This document shows, one piece after another, positions 54,434 through 63,491 of a stretch of DNA of 64,000 nt. Source of the DNA: Candidatus Hebobacterum abditum (GTDB lineage: Bacteria; Armatimonadota; Hebobacteria; Hebobacterales; Hebobacteraceae); NCBI GenBank assembly GCA_029821875.1, contig JALGXW010000017.1, positions 1 to 64,000 of the forward strand. Reading direction: 5' to 3'. The notes beneath the pieces were generated by a model that ran no database searches, was not told where the DNA came from, and saw only the letters and a program-made list of their open reading frames with translations. Position 1 is the stretch's first letter; each line of letters opens with the position of its first letter. Position numbers and translations under genes: made by a program.

Positions 54434-54568
54434 ACAAGGGCGACTGCCGCTCTCGCCTGCAGGCGCACGTGCGACCCGCGGGAGCGCTGGTTCCCGATCG
54501 CTCGGCTGGCGGCGTCGCCTCCTCCGACCAGCCCTTGGCATGCTGCCTGCTGGAGTCATGGCACAGCG

Positions 54569-56605
54569 ATGTCTGAACGACACAACGCGACAGGGACGCC
54601 AACGCAAACCGGCGGCAGACCGCTCCTGACGCGTGTCGCGCGCTATTGGCGGTCGCCGGCGGCAACTGCTCTGGTGGTGATGGCCGTTGCGGTCGGCATC
54701 GCCGCTGGTTACGGCGCCGTCTGCTTCCACTGGCTGCTCGCGAAGTCGGACTATGTCTTCTTCGTTCTGCTCGGGGGGAAGCTGCGGCAACTCAGCCCCT
54801 ATGCTGTCCTCCTGGTGCCCGCCCTCGGCGGTCTACTTGTGGGTCCTTTGGTGTACTTCGTGGCGCGGGAGGCGCGTGGCCACGGCGTCCCGGAGATCAT
54901 GCTGGCCGTCGCCCATCAGGGCGGCAGGATTCGCGCTCGCGTCGCGCTGATCAAGGGGCTGGCCGCGGCCCTCACCATCGGATCGGGCGGGTCGGCCGGG
55001 CAGCACGGGCCGGCCGTGCAGATCGGCTCCGGCCTCGGCTCGCTGCTGGCACAGCGACTTCGGCTTCCGGCCGAGCGCACGCGGCTGCTCGTGGCCTGCG
55101 GCGCGGCGGGCGGCATCGCCGCCACGTTCAACGCGCCCATCGGCGGGGTGATCTTCGCCCTGGAGGTCATTCTCCGGAACTTCAGCACCCGATCCTTCGG
55201 CTTCGTGGTCATATCATCGGTCTCGGCGGTCGTCATCGCTCACATGTACTTGGGGGACGCGGCCGTGATCGATGTCCCTCGTTACTTCCTGGTGAGCGCG
55301 TGGGAGTTCCCGCTCTACCTGGCACTGGGTGCCGCCGCTGCCGTCACAGCGCGGGGCTTCATCTGGGCACTCTATGCGGCCGACGATCTGTTCGAGAACT
55401 GGCGCCTGCCCGAGTATCTGAAGCCGGCGATCGGTGGGCTAGCGGTCGGTGTGATTGGCGTCTGGTTCCCACGGGTATTCGGGATCGGCTACGATGCGAC
55501 GGAGGCCGCCCTGACAGGGTGGATCGCTCTCGGGATCATGGCTGCATTGGTCCTTGTCAAGATCGTGGGCACATCGCTCAGCCTCGGGTCCGGAGGATCA
55601 GGTGGCGTCTTCGCGCCCTCGCTGTTCGTGGGGGCCATGTTGGGGGGAGTGTTCGGGCGCGCTGTCAACGCGGCCTGGCCCGATGTCACGGCGCCCGCGG
55701 GCGCCTACGGGCTTGTTGGGATGGGAGCGCTCTTCGCGGGCGTCGCCCATGCGCCGATGACGGCGATCATCATCCTTTTCGAGATGACCGGCGACTACCG
55801 GATCATAGGTCCGCTGATGGTCGCGTGTGTCGTGAGTTCTCTGCTCTCTGAGTTCCTCGGTCGGGAGTCCATCTACACGCGTAAGCTGGCCCGGCGCGGC
55901 GTCGATGTCTTCGGGGCCGAGCCGGATCTGCTTGACGCGATAGCCGTGCGGGATGCCATGGTCGCGGACACAGCCGCCCTGCCACAGAGCGCCACTGTCC
56001 AGGAGCTTCTCGCGATGTTCGCACGCGGCGATGCGGCCAGCATTCCCGTTGTTGATCGACGAGGGGTCCTCATCGGCATTGTTTCGCGGTCGGATGCTGA
56101 GAGCGCGGTGCTCCACGGATCGCCCGACGCGACGGCCGGTGACATCATGACCCCCGACCCCGTCACCTGCTCGGCGGATGAGAGCCTGACGCTCGCCCTC
56201 CAGCGGCTGACGAGCCGCGATGTGGCCGCCCTGCCGGTAGTCGATCCCGACGAGACAGGCCGCGTGGTTGGCATGCTCCGTCGGCGCGACATAATCGCAG
56301 CCTACGACCGAGCGCGGCGCGAGCGGCCGGAAATCGTCGCTCGCGTGGACCGTCTGCGAGAGTCGGTGGCCGGCGCGCGTGTGTTCGAAGTTGAGGTGCT
56401 AGGGGGCTCGACGGCTGCGAACATACAAGTGCGGGACCTCTCCCTCCCGGCGGATACACTTCTGGTTGCTGTCCGTCGCGGCGAGCGCACTCTGATCCCA
56501 CGCGGCGACACCGTGCTCCGGCCGGGTGACAGAATCGTGGCAGTGGCCGAGCCGGGCCAACTTGAAGCACTGCGAGATGTGTTCGGCCTGGGACGTGAGG
56601 AGTAG
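54569..56605 (+). CDS. ClC-family chloride channel with CBS pair and TrkA-C domain
   Basis: This 678-aa protein has an N-terminal ClC domain (to about residue 435), two CBS domains (AVRDAMVADTAALPQSATV and AGDIMTPDPVTCSADESL) and a C-terminal TrkA-C-like domain (about 590-678). Filter motifs are GHGVPEIM (104-111), GSAGQHGPAVQIG (141-153), where His146 replaces the gating glutamate, and FALEV (196-200), where Val200 takes the place of the inner proton glutamate. From family knowledge these changes point to a passive channel rather than a Cl-/H+ exchanger. The CBS pair suggests nucleotide control. Confidence 0.92.
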   Translation: MSERHNATGTPTQTGGRPLLTRVARYWRSPAATALVVMAVAVGIAAGYGAVCFHWLLAKSDYVFFVLLGGKLRQLSPYAVLLVPALGGLLVGPLVYFVAREARGHGVPEIMLAVAHQGGRIRARVALIKGLAAALTIGSGGSAGQHGPAVQIGSGLGSLLAQRLRLPAERTRLLVACGAAGGIAATFNAPIGGVIFALEVILRNFSTRSFGFVVISSVSAVVIAHMYLGDAAVIDVPRYFLVSAWEFPLYLALGAAAAVTARGFIWALYAADDLFENWRLPEYLKPAIGGLAVGVIGVWFPRVFGIGYDATEAALTGWIALGIMAALVLVKIVGTSLSLGSGGSGGVFAPSLFVGAMLGGVFGRAVNAAWPDVTAPAGAYGLVGMGALFAGVAHAPMTAIIILFEMTGDYRIIGPLMVACVVSSLLSEFLGRESIYTRKLARRGVDVFGAEPDLLDAIAVRDAMVADTAALPQSATVQELLAMFARGDAASIPVVDRRGVLIGIVSRSDAESAVLHGSPDATAGDIMTPDPVTCSADESLTLALQRLTSRDVAALPVVDPDETGRVVGMLRRRDIIAAYDRARRERPEIVARVDRLRESVAGARVFEVEVLGGSTAANIQVRDLSLPADTLLVAVRRGERTLIPRGDTVLRPGDRIVAVAEPGQLEALRDVFGLGREE

Positions 56606-56642
56606 CCTGAAGAAGACGGCCCAGGCGGCGAGCTGGCTCCAG

Positions 56643-58313
56643 CTACGAGTCGGGATTCCCTTCGGCAGGGGGAAGTGCCGCAGGAGGCAGCCCCGGCAGC
56701 CCGCGAAGCCGCTCGGCCTCCGCGAGCACCCGCTTGGTCTTCGGATCGACCGGCTCGATGGCTCCGTTCACAGGGCGCGTCTGCAGCCTGCCCGCGGCGT
56801 GAGGATTCCCCTTGAGGTGAGGCGCGTCGAGCAATCCCAGGCGGATCGCCTCCGTCAGCACCTTCGGGCTCGTGAGCGGGTCCTCTTCCGCCGGCGCGAG
56901 CGCCTTGAGCGCTTCGATGAGCACGTGCGCCTCGGCGACCAGCCTGTCTTTCCGTTCTTCGACGGCCGGATCGACGGCCATGTCCGGCATTCCGAAGAGG
57001 CAGTTGCGCAGCACTCCGCGAACGATCTCGCAGCTCTCGATCACATCCCCGGCCCTCGCCGCATGGTCGCCCTCGCAGAACGCCACGACATGGATGATGT
57101 GAGGTCGGAGCCCCAGCGCGAGAACGGTCGAGGCCGCGAGCTGTCCCTTCGCCACCTGGGGATCGGGAGAGAAATGCAGCAGCCCCGCCCGGACCTGCCG
57201 CATCGAGACGAAGTTCTCCCCGTGTAGGCCCTCGATCATCTCTCGCTTGGCGAGCATCTTCGCCAGGTCCATGTTGCCATAGGTGGTGGGCGGCGAGTTG
57301 AACATGTACTGCGCGATGTAGTGCTTCACACCCATCGCGCGGGCGTTGTAGGCCGCCAGGTAGCCCGTCACGACGGCCAGCGTATCGTGCGAGTCGCGCA
57401 GGCTCCAGTGATGGGCCTCGTTCACCTCGACAGGGATGTCGCGCTCACCGTACCAGCGCATGGCGGCCTGGTTCTCGGCGATGGACTCCTCGGGTGTCCG
57501 CTTCGAGCGCCCGTCGAGCACGTTGTACCAGCAGAGTGGGATCGCGCCCCAGGCGTTGTTGATGGTCTCCGTGGCCAGCTCGGCCCACTTGACCAGGTCG
57601 CGCGTGCCCGAGTATATGCGCAGCAGAGGGTAGTTGCCGGTGCGACTGGCCTCGTGGATGCGGGCCAGGTCATCCCGCGTTCGTACTGGCACGCCGCCGG
57701 CGCCGTCCAGCGATGGGTCCATCTCCTCGGGCCGGAAGAACGACTCCTGGGCGTTCTGATCCGGGCCGATCGAGATGACGTCCACGACGCGCCCGTCCGC
57801 GATCTCCCTGATGCCGGCGATGGTGTCTTCGAGGCTCGGCAGGCCGAAGTGATGCCGCAAGAGCGGATAGGGTTTCTTCTTCTCGAGGCGGGCGATCTGG
57901 GTCGTGCCCCAGTCTTCGGCCTCGTGAGGCGGCGGCTCGCCCTTCAGGTAGCCCCACGTCTCCTCCGGCTCCTCGAACCCGGTGAAGCAGCGCTCGAACC
58001 ACTTGAACTCCTCCGCAACAGCGCACACGGGAGGTGTGCCCGCAAACACGAATCGTCGGCCGGCCAGCCCGGCCTCCTCCAGTCGCTGCTTCAGATCTGC
58101 TACGAGCGTGCGCGCCACTTCCGGGGTAAGGCGGTAGCTGACGCCGACCAGGTCAGGATCGTGCTCGCGAACGGCCTCGACCAAGGCATCGACAGGTACG
58201 GCCGCGCCGAGGAACTCCGTCTCATAGCCGGCCCGCTCGGCGAGGGCCAAGAAGCTGAGTGCCCCGGCGACGTGGACGCAGTTGCCGAGGGAGCCGGCGA
58301 TGACCTTCGGCAT
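56643..58313 (-). CDS. cobalamin-binding-domain protein of mutase-like layout
   Basis: This 556-aa protein begins with a Rossmann-like B12 domain: AGSLGNCVHVAGALSFLALA keeps the His and Gly of the DxHxxG motif but has Cys for Asp, and LVGVSYRLTPEVARTLV follows. The remainder (about 150-500) has TIM-barrel-like segments, such as PVEVNEAHHWSLRDSHDTL and YIAQYMFNSPPTTYGNMDLA, reminiscent of the large subunits of B12-dependent glutamate or amino-acid mutases. I cannot assign a substrate. ATG 58313 lies 5 bp after the octopine-dehydrogenase-family gene, so the two are cotranscribed. Confidence 0.72.
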   Translation of the reverse strand: MPKVIAGSLGNCVHVAGALSFLALAERAGYETEFLGAAVPVDALVEAVREHDPDLVGVSYRLTPEVARTLVADLKQRLEEAGLAGRRFVFAGTPPVCAVAEEFKWFERCFTGFEEPEETWGYLKGEPPPHEAEDWGTTQIARLEKKKPYPLLRHHFGLPSLEDTIAGIREIADGRVVDVISIGPDQNAQESFFRPEEMDPSLDGAGGVPVRTRDDLARIHEASRTGNYPLLRIYSGTRDLVKWAELATETINNAWGAIPLCWYNVLDGRSKRTPEESIAENQAAMRWYGERDIPVEVNEAHHWSLRDSHDTLAVVTGYLAAYNARAMGVKHYIAQYMFNSPPTTYGNMDLAKMLAKREMIEGLHGENFVSMRQVRAGLLHFSPDPQVAKGQLAASTVLALGLRPHIIHVVAFCEGDHAARAGDVIESCEIVRGVLRNCLFGMPDMAVDPAVEERKDRLVAEAHVLIEALKALAPAEEDPLTSPKVLTEAIRLGLLDAPHLKGNPHAAGRLQTRPVNGAIEPVDPKTKRVLAEAERLRGLPGLPPAALPPAEGNPDS

Positions 58314-58318
58314 TTGGC

Positions 58319-59443
58319 CTACACCTTGCCTTCCAGCACCAGCTGGCGTATCTGCTGAAGGCCGAGTCCGGCCAGCCCGAGCTTCTCGACCGTGCGGCCG
58401 GTCTCCCAGTAGTCGCAATCGTGCATGATGTTGGCCATGTGGATGATGCTGCAGATCGCGGGACAGGGAGAACCGAGCATCTCGCCGATCGAGGCGATCG
58501 GCACCAGGCTCATCGGGACGTCTTCCGTGATGTAGCGCTGATGCAGGTGCGGCGGGGCCTTGATCCCGTAGTAGCCTCGGTTGGCGTGGATCGCATCGTG
58601 GAGCGTCTCCCCAACCGCGTCATAGGCTATGTAGAGCCATTCCCGCGCGGTCATGCAGTTGAAGCCCATCGCCGCGCCGACGGCCACTCGCTCCCTGTCG
58701 ATCTCCTCCAGCAGCTTGGCGACCGATGGTGTAATGCCGTCCACGTAGTACTCGAAGTCGCCTCGCGTGCTTTCGATGCGCGCCGAGTTGAGCACCGTGA
58801 CGGCCGGGTGGAACACCGCGCCGATGTTGTCCATCCCCGTCTTGATGACATTGTCCCCCGGGATGAACTGCGTGAAGGCGGCCGACAGCGCCTTGATCAC
58901 CTCCGGGGTGCGGTAGGCCGGAATGGCGGCCACGGGCACGCTGTTCTTCACGCGGAATATCTGCACCTGAGCCGGGTTGACGGCCCGGCTCGCGTAGAGG
59001 AAGGTCTGCGCCTCCGCGATGATGACGTCGGCATCCACGCTCTTCTCTCGGAAGATGTGGTGCACCTCGAGGGCCCCACCTGTGCGTCCCGGGTTGAGAA
59101 CGACTATCTGCCCGTCAGCAAGATGCGGCGCCATCGCCTCTGCAAGCGGAGCGTGTCCGGTTGCCGGAACGACCAGCAGGATGATGTCGGCGCCACTGAT
59201 GGCCTCCTTCATGTCGGAGGTGGCAAGCTTGAGCGGCCCAGTGCCGCGGGGTATCTCCTCGCCGTCGTGCGCGATTACCTCGATGGCGCCGCGTCGTCGG
59301 ATCGGCTCCAGGCGCGCCGCCGTGCGATTGAATAGGCGGGTCTCAAAGCCACTCAGTGCGAGGTATCCAGCCATAGCAAGGCCGCCGTGGCCGGCCCCAA
59401 GCACCGCAAACACGGGCTTCTTCTTTGCAGTTTCCTTCTTCAT
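58319..59443 (-). CDS. octopine/nopaline-dehydrogenase-family NAD(P)-dependent oxidoreductase
   Basis: This 374-aa protein has the Rossmann motif FAVLGAGHGGLAMAGYLALS followed by FNRTAARLEPI, and the second-domain segments DNIGAVFHPAVTVLNSARIE and GFNCMTAREWLYIAYDAVG, characteristic of the octopine/nopaline dehydrogenase and ketopantoate-reductase-like superfamily. Family members reductively join or oxidatively cleave amino and keto acids. ATG 59443 is preferred to GTG 59449. With the cobalamin protein it suggests an amino-acid pathway. Confidence 0.87.
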   Translation of the reverse strand: MKKETAKKKPVFAVLGAGHGGLAMAGYLALSGFETRLFNRTAARLEPIRRRGAIEVIAHDGEEIPRGTGPLKLATSDMKEAISGADIILLVVPATGHAPLAEAMAPHLADGQIVVLNPGRTGGALEVHHIFREKSVDADVIIAEAQTFLYASRAVNPAQVQIFRVKNSVPVAAIPAYRTPEVIKALSAAFTQFIPGDNVIKTGMDNIGAVFHPAVTVLNSARIESTRGDFEYYVDGITPSVAKLLEEIDRERVAVGAAMGFNCMTAREWLYIAYDAVGETLHDAIHANRGYYGIKAPPHLHQRYITEDVPMSLVPIASIGEMLGSPCPAICSIIHMANIMHDCDYWETGRTVEKLGLAGLGLQQIRQLVLEGKV

Positions 59444-59516
59444 AAGCACCTCACGAGAATCGGCGGCTGTCTGCTCGTTCTCTCGCCTCCGTCAGCCGGC
59501 CGGCCCAGCCTCGCGG

Positions 59517-60680
59517 CTAGTCGCCCGCCTCGCCCGGACCCTCGCCCTCTCCCACCTCGGGCGCAGGAGGCTGTGTTCCCGGCGCCAGCATGGCTGCGGC
59601 CCCCTCCCCCGTCGGCTCGGGAGTCTGCATGATGACGGTGCGGATCGGGAACGGAATCTCTATCCCCTCCTCGTTGAAGCGGCGGTGGAGGGCCTTCATG
59701 TACTCGTGACCCAGCAGGTACTGAGCCGCGAAGTCCTTCACGCGCAGGACAACCAGGAAGTTGATGCTGAAGTCAGCAAACTCCTTGAACCTGACCACGG
59801 GCGACCAGTCCGTCTGACACCCCGGCACCCGGGCCATCACCTCCTTACCGACCTCAATGCACACTCGCTCCACGTGCTCGAGGTCGCTGTCGTACGCCAC
59901 GCCACATCTGATGTAGACCGACAGTTCCTGGTGGGGGAGGTAGTAGTTCGTGAGCACGCTCTGCGAGAGCTTCGAGTTCGGAATGACGACGATGTTGTTG
60001 GCCCACATCCGGACCTTTGTGTTTCGCCACCCGATCTCCTCGACGAACCCCTCCTCGCCGGACTCGAGCTTGATGAAGTCGCCTACCGTCAACGGCCGAT
60101 CGACCATCATGTATATCCCGGCGAAGAGATTCGCGAGGGTGTCCTGCAGCGCCAGGGCCACAGCCAAACCGCCGATGCCCAAAGCGCCAAGCAATGGACC
60201 TATCTTCACGTTCAACTGGCTAAGGATGATCAGTATGCCGATGACGAGGATGGTGATGTTGACGACCTTGCGGCCCACGAGCGCCCTGGCGCGCATCTCG
60301 CGGGGATGCTCTGACTTCTCCGCGGCCGCCTCCCCGTACCACTGCGCCACCCCGTTGAAGACGCGAAGCCCGGCGTACACCAGCAGAAGCACGCCCAGCA
60401 CGCCCGCCACCTTGTCCACGTACGGGAAGGTGATGAGCGACCAGTACTCCGGATTGCGCAGCGCAAGCCAGAGCCCTATCAGCAGCACAGCCCAGGCGAC
60501 GGGCCGGCGGAGCGCGGCCACGATCACGTCGTCGAGGTCGGTGTCGGTTCTTCGCGTCAACCTGCGAAGCACCGGTGTCAGGATCACTCGGACGAAGGTC
60601 GAGATGATCACCGCCACAAGCACTATGCCGACACTGATGAAGATGTCTCGGGCGTTGTCAGTCCGGAGCCATTCAGACAT
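59517..60680 (-). CDS. MscS-family mechanosensitive channel
   Basis: This 387-aa protein has four predicted helices, the pore helix GIGGLAVALALQDTLANLF, then the beta domain starting VGDFIKLESGEEGFVEEIGW and NNIVVIPNSKLSQ, and a C-terminal alpha/beta cage (YDSDLEHVERVCIEV). It opens under membrane tension after osmotic downshift. The last ~30 residues are Pro/Glu/Gly-rich. ATG 60680 begins it; the long gap to 61024 lies upstream. Confidence 0.93.
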   Translation of the reverse strand: MSEWLRTDNARDIFISVGIVLVAVIISTFVRVILTPVLRRLTRRTDTDLDDVIVAALRRPVAWAVLLIGLWLALRNPEYWSLITFPYVDKVAGVLGVLLLVYAGLRVFNGVAQWYGEAAAEKSEHPREMRARALVGRKVVNITILVIGILIILSQLNVKIGPLLGALGIGGLAVALALQDTLANLFAGIYMMVDRPLTVGDFIKLESGEEGFVEEIGWRNTKVRMWANNIVVIPNSKLSQSVLTNYYLPHQELSVYIRCGVAYDSDLEHVERVCIEVGKEVMARVPGCQTDWSPVVRFKEFADFSINFLVVLRVKDFAAQYLLGHEYMKALHRRFNEEGIEIPFPIRTVIMQTPEPTGEGAAAMLAPGTQPPAPEVGEGEGPGEAGD

Positions 60681-61024
60681 CGATAGCTTGACCCCCAGTG
60701 CGCGATGTTCTACCCAGTGCGCAGGGATGAGACGTAAACGCCCCGCCTATGAAGGCCGGGGTTATCTCGCCCAAAAGGACTGCGATTGCTGGCGCGACGG
60801 GAACGAGGAACGCTTCTCTGAGCTGCCCTTGTACTCTATCACACCTCCATCCAACGGTCAAGAATGGAGCCCTGGTGCTGCAGTCAGGATGCGCACACAG
60901 AGCATCTACGGCCGCAGGAACGCCATCACGATCGTGATGGCGAACTGGCGCCAGACGAGCCCCACTTCGGCGAATCCCGCCGTGGACATCGCTGCCGCCA
61001 TGTGTTCACGATGGAGGCGCCTGC
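60681..61024. other. gene-poor 344-bp gap
   Basis: No convincing gene lies here between the divergently starting MscS gene and the methyltransferase that ends at 61025. The small frames present are short and unlike known proteins. The one structured element is the hairpin at 60741-60761. I see no promoter with both boxes for mscS on the minus strand. Confidence 0.6.
60741..60761 (+). repeat. hairpin resembling an IS200/IS605 end
   Basis: CCCCGCCT (60741-60748) pairs with AGG-C-CGGGG (60753-60761) with one bulged C and the tetraloop ATGA. It is flanked by AAACG on the left and TTATC on the right. Bulged stem-loops of this size with such flanks occur at IS200/IS605 ends, but no TnpA or TnpB gene is present, so this may be a relic or a chance hairpin. 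Confidence 0.3.
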
Positions 61025-61819
61025 TCATTGCTCCTTCCGCGCAGCGAAGATCATCCGGTCACTCTCCGGTTGCAGCGGCGTCCGGTCATAGTCGCCCCAG
61101 ACGGCTTCGACCGCAAAGCCGGCACTTCCAAGGGCATCCTCGACGTGTGCCTGCGACAGCACGAGACCCTCTACGGTCTCGGTCACTGGGCCCAGGTGCT
61201 CTGGTGTATGGAAGGTATAGGTGATGGTCGCCCTGCTCACTCGTGTGGCAGGATCGAACTCGAAGCTCCTCTCTTCGGTGAAATCGACCTGTCCGTCAGG
61301 GGACGCGCGCCGCACAGGTGGGAGCCGGCCGCTCTGTATCCAGTCGTCGAAGATGCGCACGTCGAAGCCAAGATGTCCCTCCTCTCGAAGACAGGCGTGA
61401 ATGTTGCCAAGTGCTCTCTCCTGATCCTCCCGCGTGAGCAATACAGCGAAAGTGCTGGCGGGTATGACGGCACAGGCGAATGTGGCATCGCTTCTGAATC
61501 CGCGCATGTCTGCTCTCATCAGGCGGACCCGCTCGCGCACTTCGCCGCACTCCGCGTCGAGCCGCTGACGTGCAACCGCGAGCATCGGCTCCGCCAGGTC
61601 GACGCCCACTACTTCGAGTCCAGCACGCGCTAGCGGAATGCTCACGCGGCCGGTGCCGCAGCCGAGCTCTAACACCGGGCCGCCCCACTCGCGGCATTGC
61701 TCCAGCCAGAACGCCACATCAGGTGCGTCCGGGGCGAACTGCAGGTCGTACACCAAAGGGGTGATGTCGCTGAAGAAACGCCTCAGCGACGGCCTTCGGC
61801 TCGGCATCTCCTCTGTCAT
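61025..61819 (-). CDS. class I SAM-dependent methyltransferase (third of three)
   Basis: This 264-aa methyltransferase has motif I VLELGCGTGRVSIPLARAG, the acidic end of strand 2 in VVGVDLAEPML and the C-terminal helix and strand ending FAARKEQ. Methyl acceptor unknown. ATG 61819 overlaps the stop of the upstream methyltransferase (ATGA). It resembles that neighbour over its full length, including FTEERSFEFDP/QYDRA-type C-terminal beta-sheet, suggesting duplication. Confidence 0.87.
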   Translation of the reverse strand: MTEEMPSRRPSLRRFFSDITPLVYDLQFAPDAPDVAFWLEQCREWGGPVLELGCGTGRVSIPLARAGLEVVGVDLAEPMLAVARQRLDAECGEVRERVRLMRADMRGFRSDATFACAVIPASTFAVLLTREDQERALGNIHACLREEGHLGFDVRIFDDWIQSGRLPPVRRASPDGQVDFTEERSFEFDPATRVSRATITYTFHTPEHLGPVTETVEGLVLSQAHVEDALGSAGFAVEAVWGDYDRTPLQPESDRMIFAARKEQ

Positions 61820-62598
61820 GGGGCTTTCCTGCCCACGAAGATCATCTCCGGGCTGTCGGCCGCGAACTCGTTGCGCTCGAAGTCACCATAGAGGGCCTCG
61901 ATCTCGAAGCCGCAGGCCTCCAGCATCCATTCCATTTCGAAGCGGAAGAAGTAGTGCAACTCCAGTCTATAGTCGCGCCTTGTGACTGCCCCCTGCTCGT
62001 CACGTACGACGTACCACCAGTCGGCCGCGAGGGCCTGGCTGGCGCGGTCGTATTGGGAGTGGGCCTCGTGGACCACAGACATCCCGTCGGGGCCGACGAA
62101 CTCATTCGGGCCGTCGTGGTGACCCTCGGGGGAGATGAGGAAGTCCAGTCTCGGGTTAAAGACGGTAAGGGCCAGCTGTCCGTCTGGGCGAAGGTGCTGC
62201 GCGCAGCGGTCTAGGCAGCTCCGCTGCTCATCGCGGCTGAGCAGTATCTGGAATGAGCGCGCCGGGATGTAGATGAGGCCGAAGTTCTCCTCAAACGTGA
62301 ACCCACTCATATTCCCTTCGACGAGACGACACCTAGCCCGCACTTGGTGATCCTCCTGCGCGAGCTTCCGGCGAGCCACTGCAAGCATGAATCGAGACGC
62401 GTCGAGCCCGGTCACCGTGAGCCCGGCGCGGGCGAGAGGCAGCAGGAGACGCCCAGTGCCGCAGGCGAGTTCGAGCGCCGGCCCTCCGGCGGACTCCGCG
62501 AGCGACTGCCAGAACGGCAGATCCCCGAGGCTCTGCACCTCGTGGTCGTAGATATCCGCGCTCCACTGGTCGCCGTACAATGGAAGAGCCTGTGTCAT
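61816..62598 (-). CDS. class I SAM-dependent methyltransferase (second of three)
   Basis: This 260-aa protein has motif I ALELACGTGRLLLPLARAG, VTGLDASRFMLAVARRKL and the later GFTFEENFGLIYIPARSFQ strand. Methyl acceptor unknown. ATG 62598 follows AGGAGACGG, and 4-bp overlaps join it to the genes on both sides. The C-terminal part (DYRLELHYFFRFEMEWMLEA) matches the layout of the downstream copy. Confidence 0.88.
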   Translation of the reverse strand: MTQALPLYGDQWSADIYDHEVQSLGDLPFWQSLAESAGGPALELACGTGRLLLPLARAGLTVTGLDASRFMLAVARRKLAQEDHQVRARCRLVEGNMSGFTFEENFGLIYIPARSFQILLSRDEQRSCLDRCAQHLRPDGQLALTVFNPRLDFLISPEGHHDGPNEFVGPDGMSVVHEAHSQYDRASQALAADWWYVVRDEQGAVTRRDYRLELHYFFRFEMEWMLEACGFEIEALYGDFERNEFAADSPEMIFVGRKAP

Positions 62599-63491
62599 CG
62601 TCCGTCTCCTTTCTTCTGTGCTGCTAGCACGAGCGCGGCTGGCCAGCCCCGGAAACGCTCGACGTCGTGCTCGGAGAGAATGCCCACGACGCGTTCGTCG
62701 ACGACGGATTCGCACAGATCGACTAGCTCAAAGCCGCTAACAAGCAGCGCGCGGACGTACTCCTGCGTCAAGTTGAGATGATTCTCGATCCAGTACCTGG
62801 CCTCGGGCCGGTCGAAGGCAGTGCGCCATCCGATCAGCAGGCAGAACGGATGGAAGTCCGAGATCACAAGACGGCCGCCGGGACGAAGCACGCGGGCGAA
62901 TTCCGCCATCACCGGGCTTAGGTCCGGTACGTGGCAGAGCGCCAGGCCCGAGACGACGAGATCGAACGACTCCTCCCCGAACGGCAGGGCGTGTAGGTCG
63001 CCATCGCGCAGGTCCAGTGTGAGACCGCGTTCATCGGCCGTTTGACGCGCGCGGGCGAGCATCTCCGGTGTCGCATCCATGCCAGCAACGCGCGCTCCGC
63101 CCTCCGCCAGTCGGAACGCGTAGCGGCCCGTCCCGCAGGCAGCGTCGAGCACATCCAGACCGGCGACATCGCCGACAACCTCCAGTACGACGGGCTCCTC
63201 CAGCGCGATCAGCGGGTTAGCCTCCCCGTCGTACTGCTTCGACCATTCCGCGTAGCCTTCGCGCACGTTCATCTCCACGGTGGGCTTGTGCCAGCGCTGA
63301 CGGCCAACGGTTTCGTGGCCCTCGGCGAGTTGCTCGGGAGTGAGCAGCGCTTTCACGCGTTCGCTGAGGGTGACAATCTCGGCCAGCGGCAGGTGCATGA
63401 GGTCGGTGGACCCGCGCTGGATCATCCGGCGCACCTGGAGCGCCTTGCTGAAGATGCCGTCCGTCAGGCGTTCGACCACGTCAGTGTCCAC
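62595..63491 (-). CDS. class I SAM-dependent methyltransferase with N-terminal extension (first of three)
   Basis: This 298-aa protein has about 90 extra N-terminal residues, mostly helical (IFSKALQVRRMIQRGSTDL, TLSERVKALLTPEQLAEG), then motif I VLDAACGTGRYAFRLAEGG, GMDATPEMLARAR and the ARVLRPGGRLVISDFHP segment of UbiE-type methyltransferases. It is distinct from the two copies that follow. GTG 63491 has GGAGGTGG upstream and overlaps the GNAT gene by 11 bp. Substrate unknown. Confidence 0.87.
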   Translation of the reverse strand: MDTDVVERLTDGIFSKALQVRRMIQRGSTDLMHLPLAEIVTLSERVKALLTPEQLAEGHETVGRQRWHKPTVEMNVREGYAEWSKQYDGEANPLIALEEPVVLEVVGDVAGLDVLDAACGTGRYAFRLAEGGARVAGMDATPEMLARARQTADERGLTLDLRDGDLHALPFGEESFDLVVSGLALCHVPDLSPVMAEFARVLRPGGRLVISDFHPFCLLIGWRTAFDRPEARYWIENHLNLTQEYVRALLVSGFELVDLCESVVDERVVGILSEHDVERFRGWPAALVLAAQKKGDGR

